Shown here in pieces: positions 57,146 to 64,000 of a stretch of 64,000 nucleotides of DNA (positions are counted from its first letter, which is position 1; every line of letters begins with the position of its first letter). The stretch lies in IMG/VR virus record IMGVR_UViG_3300046810_000166, positions 29,689-93,688 of that record; one strand, given 5' to 3'. Both the position numbers and the translations under genes were made by a program. Source of the stretch: a virus. The notes beneath the pieces are model-generated. The model made no database searches, was not told the DNA's origin, and worked only from the letters and a program-made list of their open reading frames with translations.

Positions 57146-57170
57146 AAAAAAGCGGGACCGAAGCCCCGCC
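57146..57170 (-). terminator. Terminator after the capsid gene
   Basis: Minus strand GGCGGG-GCTTCGGT-CCCGC followed by TTTTTT. It probably allows partial readthrough so that the capsid gene is expressed at a higher level than later genes. Confidence 0.8.
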
Positions 57171-57198
57171 TTTCAGGTCACATCAGGCCGGGGCCCGA

Positions 57199-58656
57199 TT
57201 AAAACGGCTGCCAGACTTGCGAGGCCGGCACGATGTTCTTGATGACCACGTGCTGGCGACGCTTGGTGATGCGCAGGTAACCGCAGATCATTTGCAGCCA
57301 CGGATCGATCGGCGAGTTCACGGCGGCCATCGGGATCTTGATCATCGGCATGTACTGCTTCCAGCTGATGGCGTGGTCCGATGCGCGCATGTTCAGCATG
57401 TACGCGGTGGTCGAGCCCGGAATCTCGCGATTCTTGTCCTCGAACACGGTGGTGGCGCCGGTCTTCGGGATGCGGCACATTTCGCGCATATCCGCCAGAT
57501 CGTTGGTGCCGCCGCGCTTCGAGCGGTAGATCACGTAGCCGGTTTCATCGCCGCCCAGCGAGCCGGTGATGGTCAGCGTAACCTTGCCGCCAGCTGCCAC
57601 GGCTGCCTGCGCGGTGACCACCGGGGTCGACTGGCCCGACTTGTTGATCGAGGTGACGGCGTAGAAGAATTGGCCGGCCTGCGGCGCGGTCCATGCCGAA
57701 TCCGAGCCACCCGAGGCCTGCGCGGCGACAGCGACGCCCTGCGGTGCCATGGTGGCCAGCTTGGCCGCGACCTTGGCGTGGGCCTTGTTGCGCAGCTGGA
57801 AGACCTTCTTCATCTTCTCATCGCGGATGAACACGTCCTGATTGGTCTTGATCACGCCGAAGGCGGTCTTGATCGCCGACACGTGCGCGCCGTAGCTGAT
57901 GTCCTTGCCGCTGCCTTCCAGCACGACACGGAAGGCCGGGTCCAGCTTGTTGTTCAGGTCGGTCTGAGCCGAGCCCGACAGGAACAGGTCGGTCGAGGTG
58001 CCGAAGCTCTCGATGCCCCACACGGTTTCAGCGGCTTGGCTGATCGGTGCGATGTTGTCCAGCGGTGCGCCGGCCATATCGATCACGTGGTCGACCGAAT
58101 CCAGCAGCTCGATCTGGCGCTTGATGCCGTTGAACTCGGTCGGCACGACCGCATCGTTACCCTCGAAGGACAGGTACTCGATGTCCGACAGCAGCTGCAG
58201 CGCGCCGTTGGCGGCTTCGACAGCCTTGGCCGACACGATGTTGTTCTGCGCGTTCAGGACCAGCGACACTTTGCGGTAGGTCGACAGGTATTTCACCTGA
58301 CCGACTTGGCGAGCGTAGTCGCCTTCCGCTTCTTCGGCTTCGCCGGCTTCGGTGTTGGTCGAACCACCCAGCACGCCGCCGATGCCGTACTGCTCGGTCC
58401 ATTCATCGACCGTCGCGGTTGCCGAAGGCTTCGGCAGGCGGTTGAACAGCACGAAGTGGCTGTTGTCCTGAATGGTCGCCTGCATGGTGGTGTCCAGCGA
58501 CTGGATGCGCAGCGCGGCGCCGCCTTCCAGACCGGCGGAATCCGAGCCATAGCCCGCTTCCAGCGCTTTGTTGAGAGCGGTCAGCTCGGTCATGCCAAAC
58601 GCGCCGGTGAGCGTTTCCCCTTCGCCCGCGTTCTTGATGATGTTATCGATACTCAT
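57199..58656 (-). CDS. Major capsid protein
   Basis: 485 aa. The features and position (after protease and scaffold) indicate the HK97-fold capsid protein of the long myophage type: YLSTYRKVSLVLNAQNNIVSAKAVEAANGALQLLSDIEYLSFEGNDAVVPTEFNGI is the P-loop/E-loop region. The C-terminus (AISWKQYMPMIKIPMAAVNSPIDPWLQMICGYLRITKRRQHVVI) is the A-domain. Residues about 330-400 (FFYAVTSINKSGQSTPV ... GYVIYRSKRGG) look like an inserted Ig/FnIII domain. Residues about 31-60 share a segment with the protease. Confidence 0.88.
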   Translation of the reverse strand: MSIDNIIKNAGEGETLTGAFGMTELTALNKALEAGYGSDSAGLEGGAALRIQSLDTTMQATIQDNSHFVLFNRLPKPSATATVDEWTEQYGIGGVLGGSTNTEAGEAEEAEGDYARQVGQVKYLSTYRKVSLVLNAQNNIVSAKAVEAANGALQLLSDIEYLSFEGNDAVVPTEFNGIKRQIELLDSVDHVIDMAGAPLDNIAPISQAAETVWGIESFGTSTDLFLSGSAQTDLNNKLDPAFRVVLEGSGKDISYGAHVSAIKTAFGVIKTNQDVFIRDEKMKKVFQLRNKAHAKVAAKLATMAPQGVAVAAQASGGSDSAWTAPQAGQFFYAVTSINKSGQSTPVVTAQAAVAAGGKVTLTITGSLGGDETGYVIYRSKRGGTNDLADMREMCRIPKTGATTVFEDKNREIPGSTTAYMLNMRASDHAISWKQYMPMIKIPMAAVNSPIDPWLQMICGYLRITKRRQHVVIKNIVPASQVWQPF

Positions 58657-58671
58657 TGATTTCCCCGAAGG

Positions 58672-59457
58672 TTAATTGGAAAACACTTTGGCGCGGATGC
58701 TGTCAGGGACAGCCAGACCGCTACCGATTGCAGCCTCGGCCATTGCCACGTCCTGCAGGGACATCTTTCCCTCCTTCTGCAGGGACAGGCACTTGCCGAG
58801 GAATTCTTGAGGCGGCAGACCCTTCTGGTCCGCATCGCCGTTGTTCAGGGACTTCACCATCGGCTCGCCGCCGGTGACGTGGCCCGGATTGGCCACGCTC
58901 TTGCGGCCGGCCGGCTGGTTGCGCAGGGCGTCGATATCCGAGCGCAGGCCGGCGATGGTTTCGCCCTGCGACTGACCCAGCGCCACGGCCTCGCCCAGCG
59001 ACTTGGTCAGGGCTTCGATCTCGCCGCTTTGCTTGCTCAGCAGCATGATGGATTGGCCCAGCAGCTGCTTGACCACGGTTTCGGTACCGTCCAGACGATC
59101 GCCCAGCGCTTTCAGCATTTCGCCGCCGTCGAAGGCTTCGATCTCGTCGCCGTTTTCCAGCGTCAGCGTGATCTTGGCCGGGGCAGCGCCGCCGATGCCG
59201 TCGCCGGCAGCCTGCGACTTGGCCAGCTCGGCAGCTTCTGCGGCAGCAGCTGCAGCGGCCTCCTCGGCTTCCAGCTGCTCGGGCGTCTTGTCGCCGTTGC
59301 CTTCGCCTTCACCTTCGCCAGCGGCGGCAGTGGTGGTCGTGGTCGTGGTCGTAGTGGTCGTGGTGATTGCGCCGTCAGTGCCGTTCTCGGCCGGGGCGCC
59401 CAGACCATGAGCGGCCGCGAGGGTGCCCATGGACTTGATCAAAGCTTCAAAGCTCAT
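58672..59457 (-). CDS. Capsid scaffolding protein
   Basis: 261 aa. It has a run of 12 threonines after residue 30, an Ala/Glu-rich part, a coiled-coil-like centre (MLKALGDRLDGTETVVKQLLGQSIMLL, LTKSLGEAVALGQSQGETIAGL) and a C-terminal LPPQEFLGKCLSLQKEGKMSLQDVAMAEAAIGSG that may bind capsid. Position between protease and capsid genes is classic for a scaffold. The poly-Thr tract is encoded by a repeated ACC/ACG DNA run near 59320-59370 and may vary in length. Confidence 0.78.
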   Translation of the reverse strand: MSFEALIKSMGTLAAAHGLGAPAENGTDGAITTTTTTTTTTTTAAAGEGEGEGNGDKTPEQLEAEEAAAAAAAEAAELAKSQAAGDGIGGAAPAKITLTLENGDEIEAFDGGEMLKALGDRLDGTETVVKQLLGQSIMLLSKQSGEIEALTKSLGEAVALGQSQGETIAGLRSDIDALRNQPAGRKSVANPGHVTGGEPMVKSLNNGDADQKGLPPQEFLGKCLSLQKEGKMSLQDVAMAEAAIGSGLAVPDSIRAKVFSN

Positions 59458-60341
59458 TGGCTTTCCTTTGTTAATGCAAATTGCAGGTCGTTGAGGAATC
59501 GCTGCACGTACCGGGCCGCATGGGCCGCCGGGATGGCGAACAGCTTCTGCGCCGCAGCGACGAATCCCTGCTGCGACATATCGGCCACCGATCCCGTCTG
59601 GATCGCGTTGGCGAATTGGTCACGGAAGTCCCAATAGCTCATCAGCTTGGTGTCGAGCGACTGCACGCGCAGGGCGGCGCCGCCGGTGAGCGATGCGGAG
59701 TCGGTGCCGTAGCCGGCCTCCAAGCCCTTCATCATCGCGCCCCAGCTCTTGGCCAGCGGCCCGAACGCGGTGGTGCCCACCGTGCTCAGGTTGTCGTTGA
59801 CCGGCGTCTTGGAAAATCCGATGTTGGTCCAGCGCACGCCGGTGATCACGGCGGTCTTGTTGCCCCTGCCGTCGAGCTCCACCGCCTTGCCGGTCACCGC
59901 GCCGCCCACCGAGGGATACCAGCGCTCGGGCGGGCTGACCTCGGTAAGCGAGGACCAGAACAGGTCCGCCTTCTGCGCGGCGGCGCCGCTGCCGGCCTTG
60001 ATGTGGCCCTTGACGAAGGTGGTCCCGTTCTCGATGCGCACCGCGACCGGCACGCCGATCTCGTAGGCCATGTAGTCGGGGATGCCCCGCTTGGCGCCGA
60101 TCTGCGTGTAGTGGTCAATATCGAGGTTGCCGAACTTGAGGTAGTAGTCGGCCGAGTTGGCCAGCGCCTGCGCCAGCACCTTCTCGCCCTGCTGATCCTT
60201 CGCCTCGTTGCTGGCCTCGATATACACGAAGCGCTCAGCCCCTTCCGTGGCGGGCGTTGCCTTGAGCATCTGGCCGCCCACCGCGAGGTGAACGGGCAGC
60301 GTGTCGAGCAGCAAAATATCGTTGTCGTGGCCGGTGTCCAT
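59454..60341 (-). CDS. Prohead (capsid maturation) protease
   Basis: 295 aa. GNLDIDHYTQIG carries the catalytic His and SSLTEVSPPERWYPSVGG the nucleophile Ser, the layout of herpesvirus/HK97-type prohead proteases. C-terminal residues about 207-236 (LEAGYGTDSASLTGGAALRVQSLD) are nearly the same as residues 31-60 of the capsid protein. ATG 60341 has AAGG upstream and lies eight bases after a late promoter hexamer; longer frames upstream cross a terminator and are rejected. Confidence 0.85.
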   Translation of the reverse strand: MDTGHDNDILLLDTLPVHLAVGGQMLKATPATEGAERFVYIEASNEAKDQQGEKVLAQALANSADYYLKFGNLDIDHYTQIGAKRGIPDYMAYEIGVPVAVRIENGTTFVKGHIKAGSGAAAQKADLFWSSLTEVSPPERWYPSVGGAVTGKAVELDGRGNKTAVITGVRWTNIGFSKTPVNDNLSTVGTTAFGPLAKSWGAMMKGLEAGYGTDSASLTGGAALRVQSLDTKLMSYWDFRDQFANAIQTGSVADMSQQGFVAAAQKLFAIPAAHAARYVQRFLNDLQFALTKESQ

Positions 60342-60348
60342 GAACAAC

Positions 60349-60364
60349 ACCTTATTGTCACGAC
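60349..60364 (-). promoter_or_regulatory. Late-promoter-like element, copy 10 (near-leaderless)
   Basis: Minus strand GTCGTGAC, AA, TAAGGT, seven bases, ATG. It directly follows a terminator and starts the protease-scaffold-capsid operon. Confidence 0.7.
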
Positions 60365-60387
60365 TTTTTCCGCGCGAAAATTTGCAC

Positions 60388-60412
60388 AAAAAAAAGCCCA
60401 CCGGGTGAGGGC
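60388..60412 (-). terminator. Rho-independent terminator
   Basis: Minus strand GCCC-T-CAC-CCG-GTG-GGC followed by eight T. It ends transcription from the portal/MuF genes before the protease promoter-like element. Confidence 0.8.
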
Positions 60413-60453
60413 GGGCCGAAATCGGGTGGAACCCGATGGACAAGTTCAGCGTA

Positions 60454-61023
60454 TCACTGTCGGGGCCGCCAGAATAGGGTCAGGGACTTGATCATTCCGG
60501 GGTGGGTACGGGTCCGTTTGACCTTGCGCACGAATTCGGCCACCGGCATGGCCACGATGCCGCCGAAGAAGCGCGGGTCGTTGTAGTGTTCGAGGTAGGC
60601 GGCCTCGGCGGCATCCTGCGAGGGGAAGTCGATCATGACCTTGTCCTCGTCGTAGGCGCTCCAGTCATTGCGGCGCATCTGGCGCACGATGTAGACCTGC
60701 TCGGCGTCGGCATAGGGCCCGATGTACACGTCGACCGGGTCGCCATCGGCGCCGCAGGTGGCCTCGATCTCGCCATACGCATAGCGGAACTCGGTGCGCC
60801 ATGGCGCGCCGCCTTCATCCACGCCCTCGCGTACGGTGCCCACCGGGTTCTCGATGTTCACCTGCAGGCCCTGCCAGTCCATGCGCGGCTTGTAGTAGTC
60901 GCCGGTCTTGGCCAGCTCGGGCGGCGGCTGGCTCCACTTCGGGTCGGTGGTGGCTTCGAGCGCGCGCTTGGCCGAGTCGAGCAGCAGCTGCTGCGGGATG
61001 GCCTTGAGGAGCAGGATGGTCAT
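60454..61023 (-). CDS. Inorganic-pyrophosphatase-like (InPase) phage protein
   Basis: 189 aa from ATG 61023 (ATGA overlap). ENPVGTVREGVDEGGAPWRTEFRYAYGEIEATCGADGDPVDVYIGPYADAEQVYIV is the phage InPase-type domain (core 'enP.G..R.G.......m...YGyi..t.GaDGd.vDv.iGp'). DEDKVMIDFPSQDAAEAAYLEHYND completes it. In other phages this domain is part of large 'polyvalent' proteins injected with the genome. Here it is next to the MuF-like gene, so it may be packaged. Activity is unproven. Confidence 0.75.
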   Translation of the reverse strand: MTILLLKAIPQQLLLDSAKRALEATTDPKWSQPPPELAKTGDYYKPRMDWQGLQVNIENPVGTVREGVDEGGAPWRTEFRYAYGEIEATCGADGDPVDVYIGPYADAEQVYIVRQMRRNDWSAYDEDKVMIDFPSQDAAEAAYLEHYNDPRFFGGIVAMPVAEFVRKVKRTRTHPGMIKSLTLFWRPRQ

Positions 61024-62219
61024 GACTGTGCCTTGTTGCCCTTGGTGGGCGAGGTGCGGTGCTTGTGGAAGTGCTGGTCGAGCCACTTCTGGAAGTCGGG
61101 GTCGTCGTGCGGGCCGGCCTCGGGCAGCGTGTCCCACGTGCCCCGGCAGTGCGGGTGCACGGTACCGGCCGGAATCCACCACATTTCGGACGGCATGCGC
61201 TCGACCAGCTCATTCCCCACGCGCTTGCGGCCGGCGCTGGAGCGGCCGATGTTGTTCTTGCCCGGCCAGACCTGCGTGTCGCCGTCCTTGTCCGGGGCGT
61301 CCGCCGGCACCACTTCCATGGTGACGCCGTCGATGCGCTTGCAGAAGGGGCAGGCGCCCTTGTACTGCTCGATGCGCTTGACGCGCGAGCCGGGCGTCAG
61401 GGAGGCCAGAAAGCCCTGATTGGCGTTCTCCCCGGCCTCGGTGAGGGCGATGCGGCGCCAGTCGCGGTTCAGGGCGGCGAATTCATCGAACAGCTTCTGC
61501 TGCAGGTTTTCGCGGCTGGCCACCGGGTCGCCCTGCGCCTTGTCGAACGTGTGCTGCAGGATGACTTTCTTGACCCGCTGGCGCGCCGACGCGGTCAGCG
61601 CCACCACCTGCTCCATGCACCGGGCCTGCCCGAATTCCATGATGGCGTCCAGCTTGGTGAACTTGAACGCCTGCTGCGCGGCCGCGACCGTGACCGGCAG
61701 GGCCGCCACGACCGGGTCGAGCTCGGGCACGGTCGGCGCCTGCCCGTTCATCACCGCCTGCACCCGGCCGAGGATCGAGGCGCGCACCGCGAACCACTCG
61801 GCCTCGGTGCGCAGCACGGCCTCGGGCATGTAGGAGTGCAGCAGGTAGTCGACCACCAGTGACCAGTCCGAGAACGTGAACGCCTCCACCGGCAGGCTGG
61901 TGAGGTACAGGTGCGCCAGCGCCGACTCCTCGGCCGTCCAGTTCTCCACGAAGCCGGGCTTGGCCACGTGCTTGGCGGCCGGGTCGTGCATCTTGCCATC
62001 GGCCCACGCCATCAGGCCATGCTGCACGTGCTGCAGCATGGTCAGGCCGCGCGCGGTGAACAGCTCGATGATGCGGGCGATGAACGGGCTCTGGTGCGGC
62101 TCCCAAATGTCATGCGCGTCGCCATCCTCGCCCGAAATGGCCTTGGCCAGCCCTTCCAGCGCGTGGTCCGTGCAGCAGGCCGACAGGCCGCCGAGGTCGA
62201 CCAGCAGCGGCGTGCTCAT
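61020..62219 (-). CDS. MuF-like minor head protein
   Basis: 399 aa. The C-terminal half has RVKRIEQYKGACPFCKRIDGVTMEVV and GTVHPHCRGTWDTLPE, the Cys/His signature of Mu gpF-like head morphogenesis proteins. The N-terminal half is helical (DAIMEFGQARCMEQVVALTASARQRVKKVILQHTF). It lies directly after the portal region as expected. Usually a minor capsid component bound near the portal. Confidence 0.75.
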   Translation of the reverse strand: MSTPLLVDLGGLSACCTDHALEGLAKAISGEDGDAHDIWEPHQSPFIARIIELFTARGLTMLQHVQHGLMAWADGKMHDPAAKHVAKPGFVENWTAEESALAHLYLTSLPVEAFTFSDWSLVVDYLLHSYMPEAVLRTEAEWFAVRASILGRVQAVMNGQAPTVPELDPVVAALPVTVAAAQQAFKFTKLDAIMEFGQARCMEQVVALTASARQRVKKVILQHTFDKAQGDPVASRENLQQKLFDEFAALNRDWRRIALTEAGENANQGFLASLTPGSRVKRIEQYKGACPFCKRIDGVTMEVVPADAPDKDGDTQVWPGKNNIGRSSAGRKRVGNELVERMPSEMWWIPAGTVHPHCRGTWDTLPEAGPHDDPDFQKWLDQHFHKHRTSPTKGNKAQS

Positions 62220-62443
62220 CGAACGATCCTTACCTCGGACTCGGTTTCGATCCAGACCCGCGCGCCACAGCTCAGCGGCTTCTCGGGCGAGTGCACGATC
62301 TTCGAGGGCCCAAGGATCTCGACTTCGTGCGCGTACTGGTTCGACTGGTAGGTCTTGACCGTGATGGTCGGATCATGCGCCTCGGGCGGCTTGCGCAGGT
62401 TGGCGCGGATCACATGCTGGTTGACGTGGATGATGGTTTTCAC
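62216..62443 (-). CDS. Conserved small phage protein
   Basis: 75 aa from GTG 62443 (GTGA overlap). TIIHVNQHVIRANLRKPPEAHDPTITVKTYQSNQYAHEVEILGPSKIVHSPEKPLSCGARVWIETE is a pattern I recognise as a widespread 60-80 aa protein near portal genes, function unknown. Coupled to both neighbours. Confidence 0.7.
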   Translation of the reverse strand: MKTIIHVNQHVIRANLRKPPEAHDPTITVKTYQSNQYAHEVEILGPSKIVHSPEKPLSCGARVWIETESEVRIVR

Positions 62444-62805
62444 TTCTTCCCTTCCTTCTTCTTGCCCGGCTGGTGGCCGGTGACTTCGTGCCAGTGCACC
62501 CGGTGCTCGCGCCCGGTGTCGTCCTTCACGGTGGGGCCGTGCTCGCCGGCGGCGATCACTTCGCCCGAGCCGGCGAAGGCGCCGGCGTTGAAGGCCACGG
62601 TGTCGCCCTCGCCCACGTTGTGCTTGCCGAATTCGCCGCCGGCGGCGCACTGCTTGAGCAGCGCCAGCAGGCCCACGAAATTCGGGCTGGCCAGATCCAC
62701 CTGCTTCGGGTCCGGCTTGGAGGTAGGTTTGGCTGACGGCGCGGCCTTGGCGGCCGGCTTCTTCTTGTCGCCGGGCTTGGGCAGCGCCTTGAACAGCATC
62801 TTCAT
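62440..62805 (-). CDS. SH3/KOW-like domain protein next to portal
   Basis: 121 aa from ATG 62805 (ATGA overlap). A Lys/Ala/Pro-rich N-terminus is followed by VGEGDTVAFNAGAFAGSGEVIAAGEHGPTVKDDTGREHRVHWHEVTGH, an SH3-like barrel found in portal-adjacent phage proteins, and a Lys-rich tail. It could bind DNA or the portal. Function unknown. Confidence 0.6.
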   Translation of the reverse strand: MKMLFKALPKPGDKKKPAAKAAPSAKPTSKPDPKQVDLASPNFVGLLALLKQCAAGGEFGKHNVGEGDTVAFNAGAFAGSGEVIAAGEHGPTVKDDTGREHRVHWHEVTGHQPGKKKEGKK

Positions 62806-64000
62806 GGCATCAGATCCTTGGGCTGGTAGATCGGGAGGTTGAACGACTTGCCGAAGTCGAAGTCGCCGCCGGTTTCGGTGGGCGGGGCGCTGGTGACGGG
62901 CTCCTTGCCCTTCTTGGCGGCGCCTGCAGGCTTGTCCTCGCCGCCCTTGGGGCCATCCTCGCCATCCTCGCCCTCGGCGCCCTGCTGGGCCTCCTGCGGC
63001 GTCAGCACGCCCTGCTCCTGCAGGCTGGCCATGTACACCTGCATCAGGGCCGGGTTGACCGGGGCCTTGCCGATAATCGGGTCTTCGTGCTCGGGCTGGC
63101 CGTCGCGCGCGCGCATTTCGTTGACCGTCATGGTCAGCTTGCTGCGTTCGTGGCGCTTGTCCAGATCCTCGGGGTCCAGCCCGGTGAAGCGGAACACCAG
63201 ATCGGGCGAGAATTCGCCGACGATGAAGTCCGTGATCAGGTTCTGGAAGTAGGTCAGCAGCGGACGCAGGCCCGAGTCCTTCGACGCGGTCAGCTTCTCC
63301 TCGGTGTCCGAGCCGGCCAGCGGGCTGGTGTTGCCGCCGCTGAACGAGTCGAAATTGATCTCGGCCGGGCTGATGCCGTAGATGGCGCAGATCAGCGAAG
63401 TGAGGAAGGTCATCCACTTGCTGAAATACATTTCATTAAATTCAACGTCGAACTTCTCGAAGCTGGCCTTGGAGTGCTCGTCCGGCGAGGTCATGATCGG
63501 CAGCGTCCACGCATTGTTCACGCCGCGCACCATGGCGTTCCAGTAGCGGCGGAAGGCGGCCAGATCCTTGTCGTCGTACTTGCCGACGAGGTGGAGCATG
63601 CCCTTCGGGATCGCGTTGGAGTCGAAGCCCTTGATGTTGTACGTCATGGCGTTCAGGTAGCCAGTGACGGTCTTGACCAGCAGCTCGACCTCGGAATGGC
63701 CATAGCCGGCCACCAGCACGTTCGAGCGCGGGTTGCGCGGCTCATAGATCAGGTCATCGTGGGTGTAGGGCGTGCAGATCCGGCCCTGCACCACCTGCAG
63801 CGCGAAGATATCCGGGTTGCCTTGGTAGCCCTTGTCGGTGCACAGGCGGACGGTGGCGCCGTCGACGGCGTAGAAGCCAGACACGCCCAGCCCCTTGTCC
63901 TTTTTCCACTCCAGCTCGATCGCGGCCGAGTCCATCGACAGCGAGTCGCGGGTCAGCTTGCCCATGAACTGCGAGAAGGCGTCGCGGCCCAGCTTCTTGC
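62802..64000 (-). CDS. Portal protein, 5' end beyond the window
   Basis: About 398 aa visible; the frame stays open to the right edge (KKLGRDAFSQFMGKLTRD), so the start is outside. VELLVKTVTGYLNAMTYNIKGFDSNAIPKGMLHLVGKYDDKDLAAFRRYWNAMVRG, SFEKFDVEFNEMYFSKWMTFLTSLICAIYGISPAEINFDSFSGGNTS and FQNLITDFIVGEFSPDLVFRFTGLDPEDL are the clip, wing and stem features of portals. The tail is acidic and Lys/Gly-rich. Large terminase is expected just upstream, beyond the window. Confidence 0.88.
   Translation of the reverse strand, partial: KKLGRDAFSQFMGKLTRDSLSMDSAAIELEWKKDKGLGVSGFYAVDGATVRLCTDKGYQGNPDIFALQVVQGRICTPYTHDDLIYEPRNPRSNVLVAGYGHSEVELLVKTVTGYLNAMTYNIKGFDSNAIPKGMLHLVGKYDDKDLAAFRRYWNAMVRGVNNAWTLPIMTSPDEHSKASFEKFDVEFNEMYFSKWMTFLTSLICAIYGISPAEINFDSFSGGNTSPLAGSDTEEKLTASKDSGLRPLLTYFQNLITDFIVGEFSPDLVFRFTGLDPEDLDKRHERSKLTMTVNEMRARDGQPEHEDPIIGKAPVNPALMQVYMASLQEQGVLTPQEAQQGAEGEDGEDGPKGGEDKPAGAAKKGKEPVTSAPPTETGGDFDFGKSFNLPIYQPKDLMP

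Noticed and set aside
59454-60443. Longer protease start at 60443
   Set aside because: The extension would be translated across a Rho-independent terminator and the promoter-like element; ATG 60341 has a good context.
1-64000. Temperate phage (integrase, attachment site or CI-like repressor)
   Set aside because: No integrase, att-like repeat or classical repressor is visible; one XRE-like protein alone is not enough.

Overview
The window is a 64 kb piece of a GC-rich, contractile-tailed (myovirus-like) double-stranded DNA phage. The evidence is a near-complete virion set: portal, MuF-like protein, prohead protease, scaffold, major capsid protein, sheath, tube, frameshifted tail chaperone, tape measure, hub, spike and J/I/W-type baseplate proteins. 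No integrase, lysogeny repressor, DNA polymerase or large terminase is visible. Sigma70-like promoters, Shine-Dalgarno sites and a GH24-like endolysin with a holin suggest a Gram-negative host, probably a proteobacterium (inference).

Layout. (1) 81-3767, minus strand: HTH/small-terminase-like protein, DNA methyltransferase and a chain of small overlapping genes. (2) 3922-5920, minus strand: seven small genes between a sigma70-like promoter and a terminator. (3) 6186-8965, minus strand: about 2.6 kb that is almost free of protein genes and very rich in inverted repeats, with its own promoter and terminator; I read it as one or more large structured RNAs with at least one tRNA-like element. (4) 8975-9501: a small coiled-coil gene and an HU-like protein. 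(5) 9570-13461, minus strand: replication and recombination accessory genes (DUF1364, O/DnaT-like, DUF1064, DUF1367, Cys-rich proteins). (6) 13.46-13.85 kb: divergent control region. (7) 13846-23712, plus strand: Cas4/RecB-like nuclease, RecT-like annealing protein, SMC-like ATPase, SSB, winged-helix initiator-like protein and small early proteins. (8) 23759-64000, minus strand: virion and lysis genes; transcription starts beyond the right edge and runs leftward from portal to tail fibres.

Regulation appears two-tiered. Five sigma70-like promoters of the early regions and the RNA locus carry the near-palindrome ACGCAWTGCGT in the -35/-10 spacer. The virion operons, and also HU and the terminase-like gene, are instead preceded by a different element, GTCGTGAC-NN-hexamer, in which A at hexamer position 2 and T at position 6 never vary. 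I found ten exact copies and one variant, all pointing leftward at operon starts. In four of them the start codon lies exactly where transcription should begin, so leaderless mRNAs are predicted. This promoter-like element, the structured RNA locus, and a segment shared by capsid protein and maturation protease are the observations most worth following. Everything here was read by eye; no database search or folding program was run.
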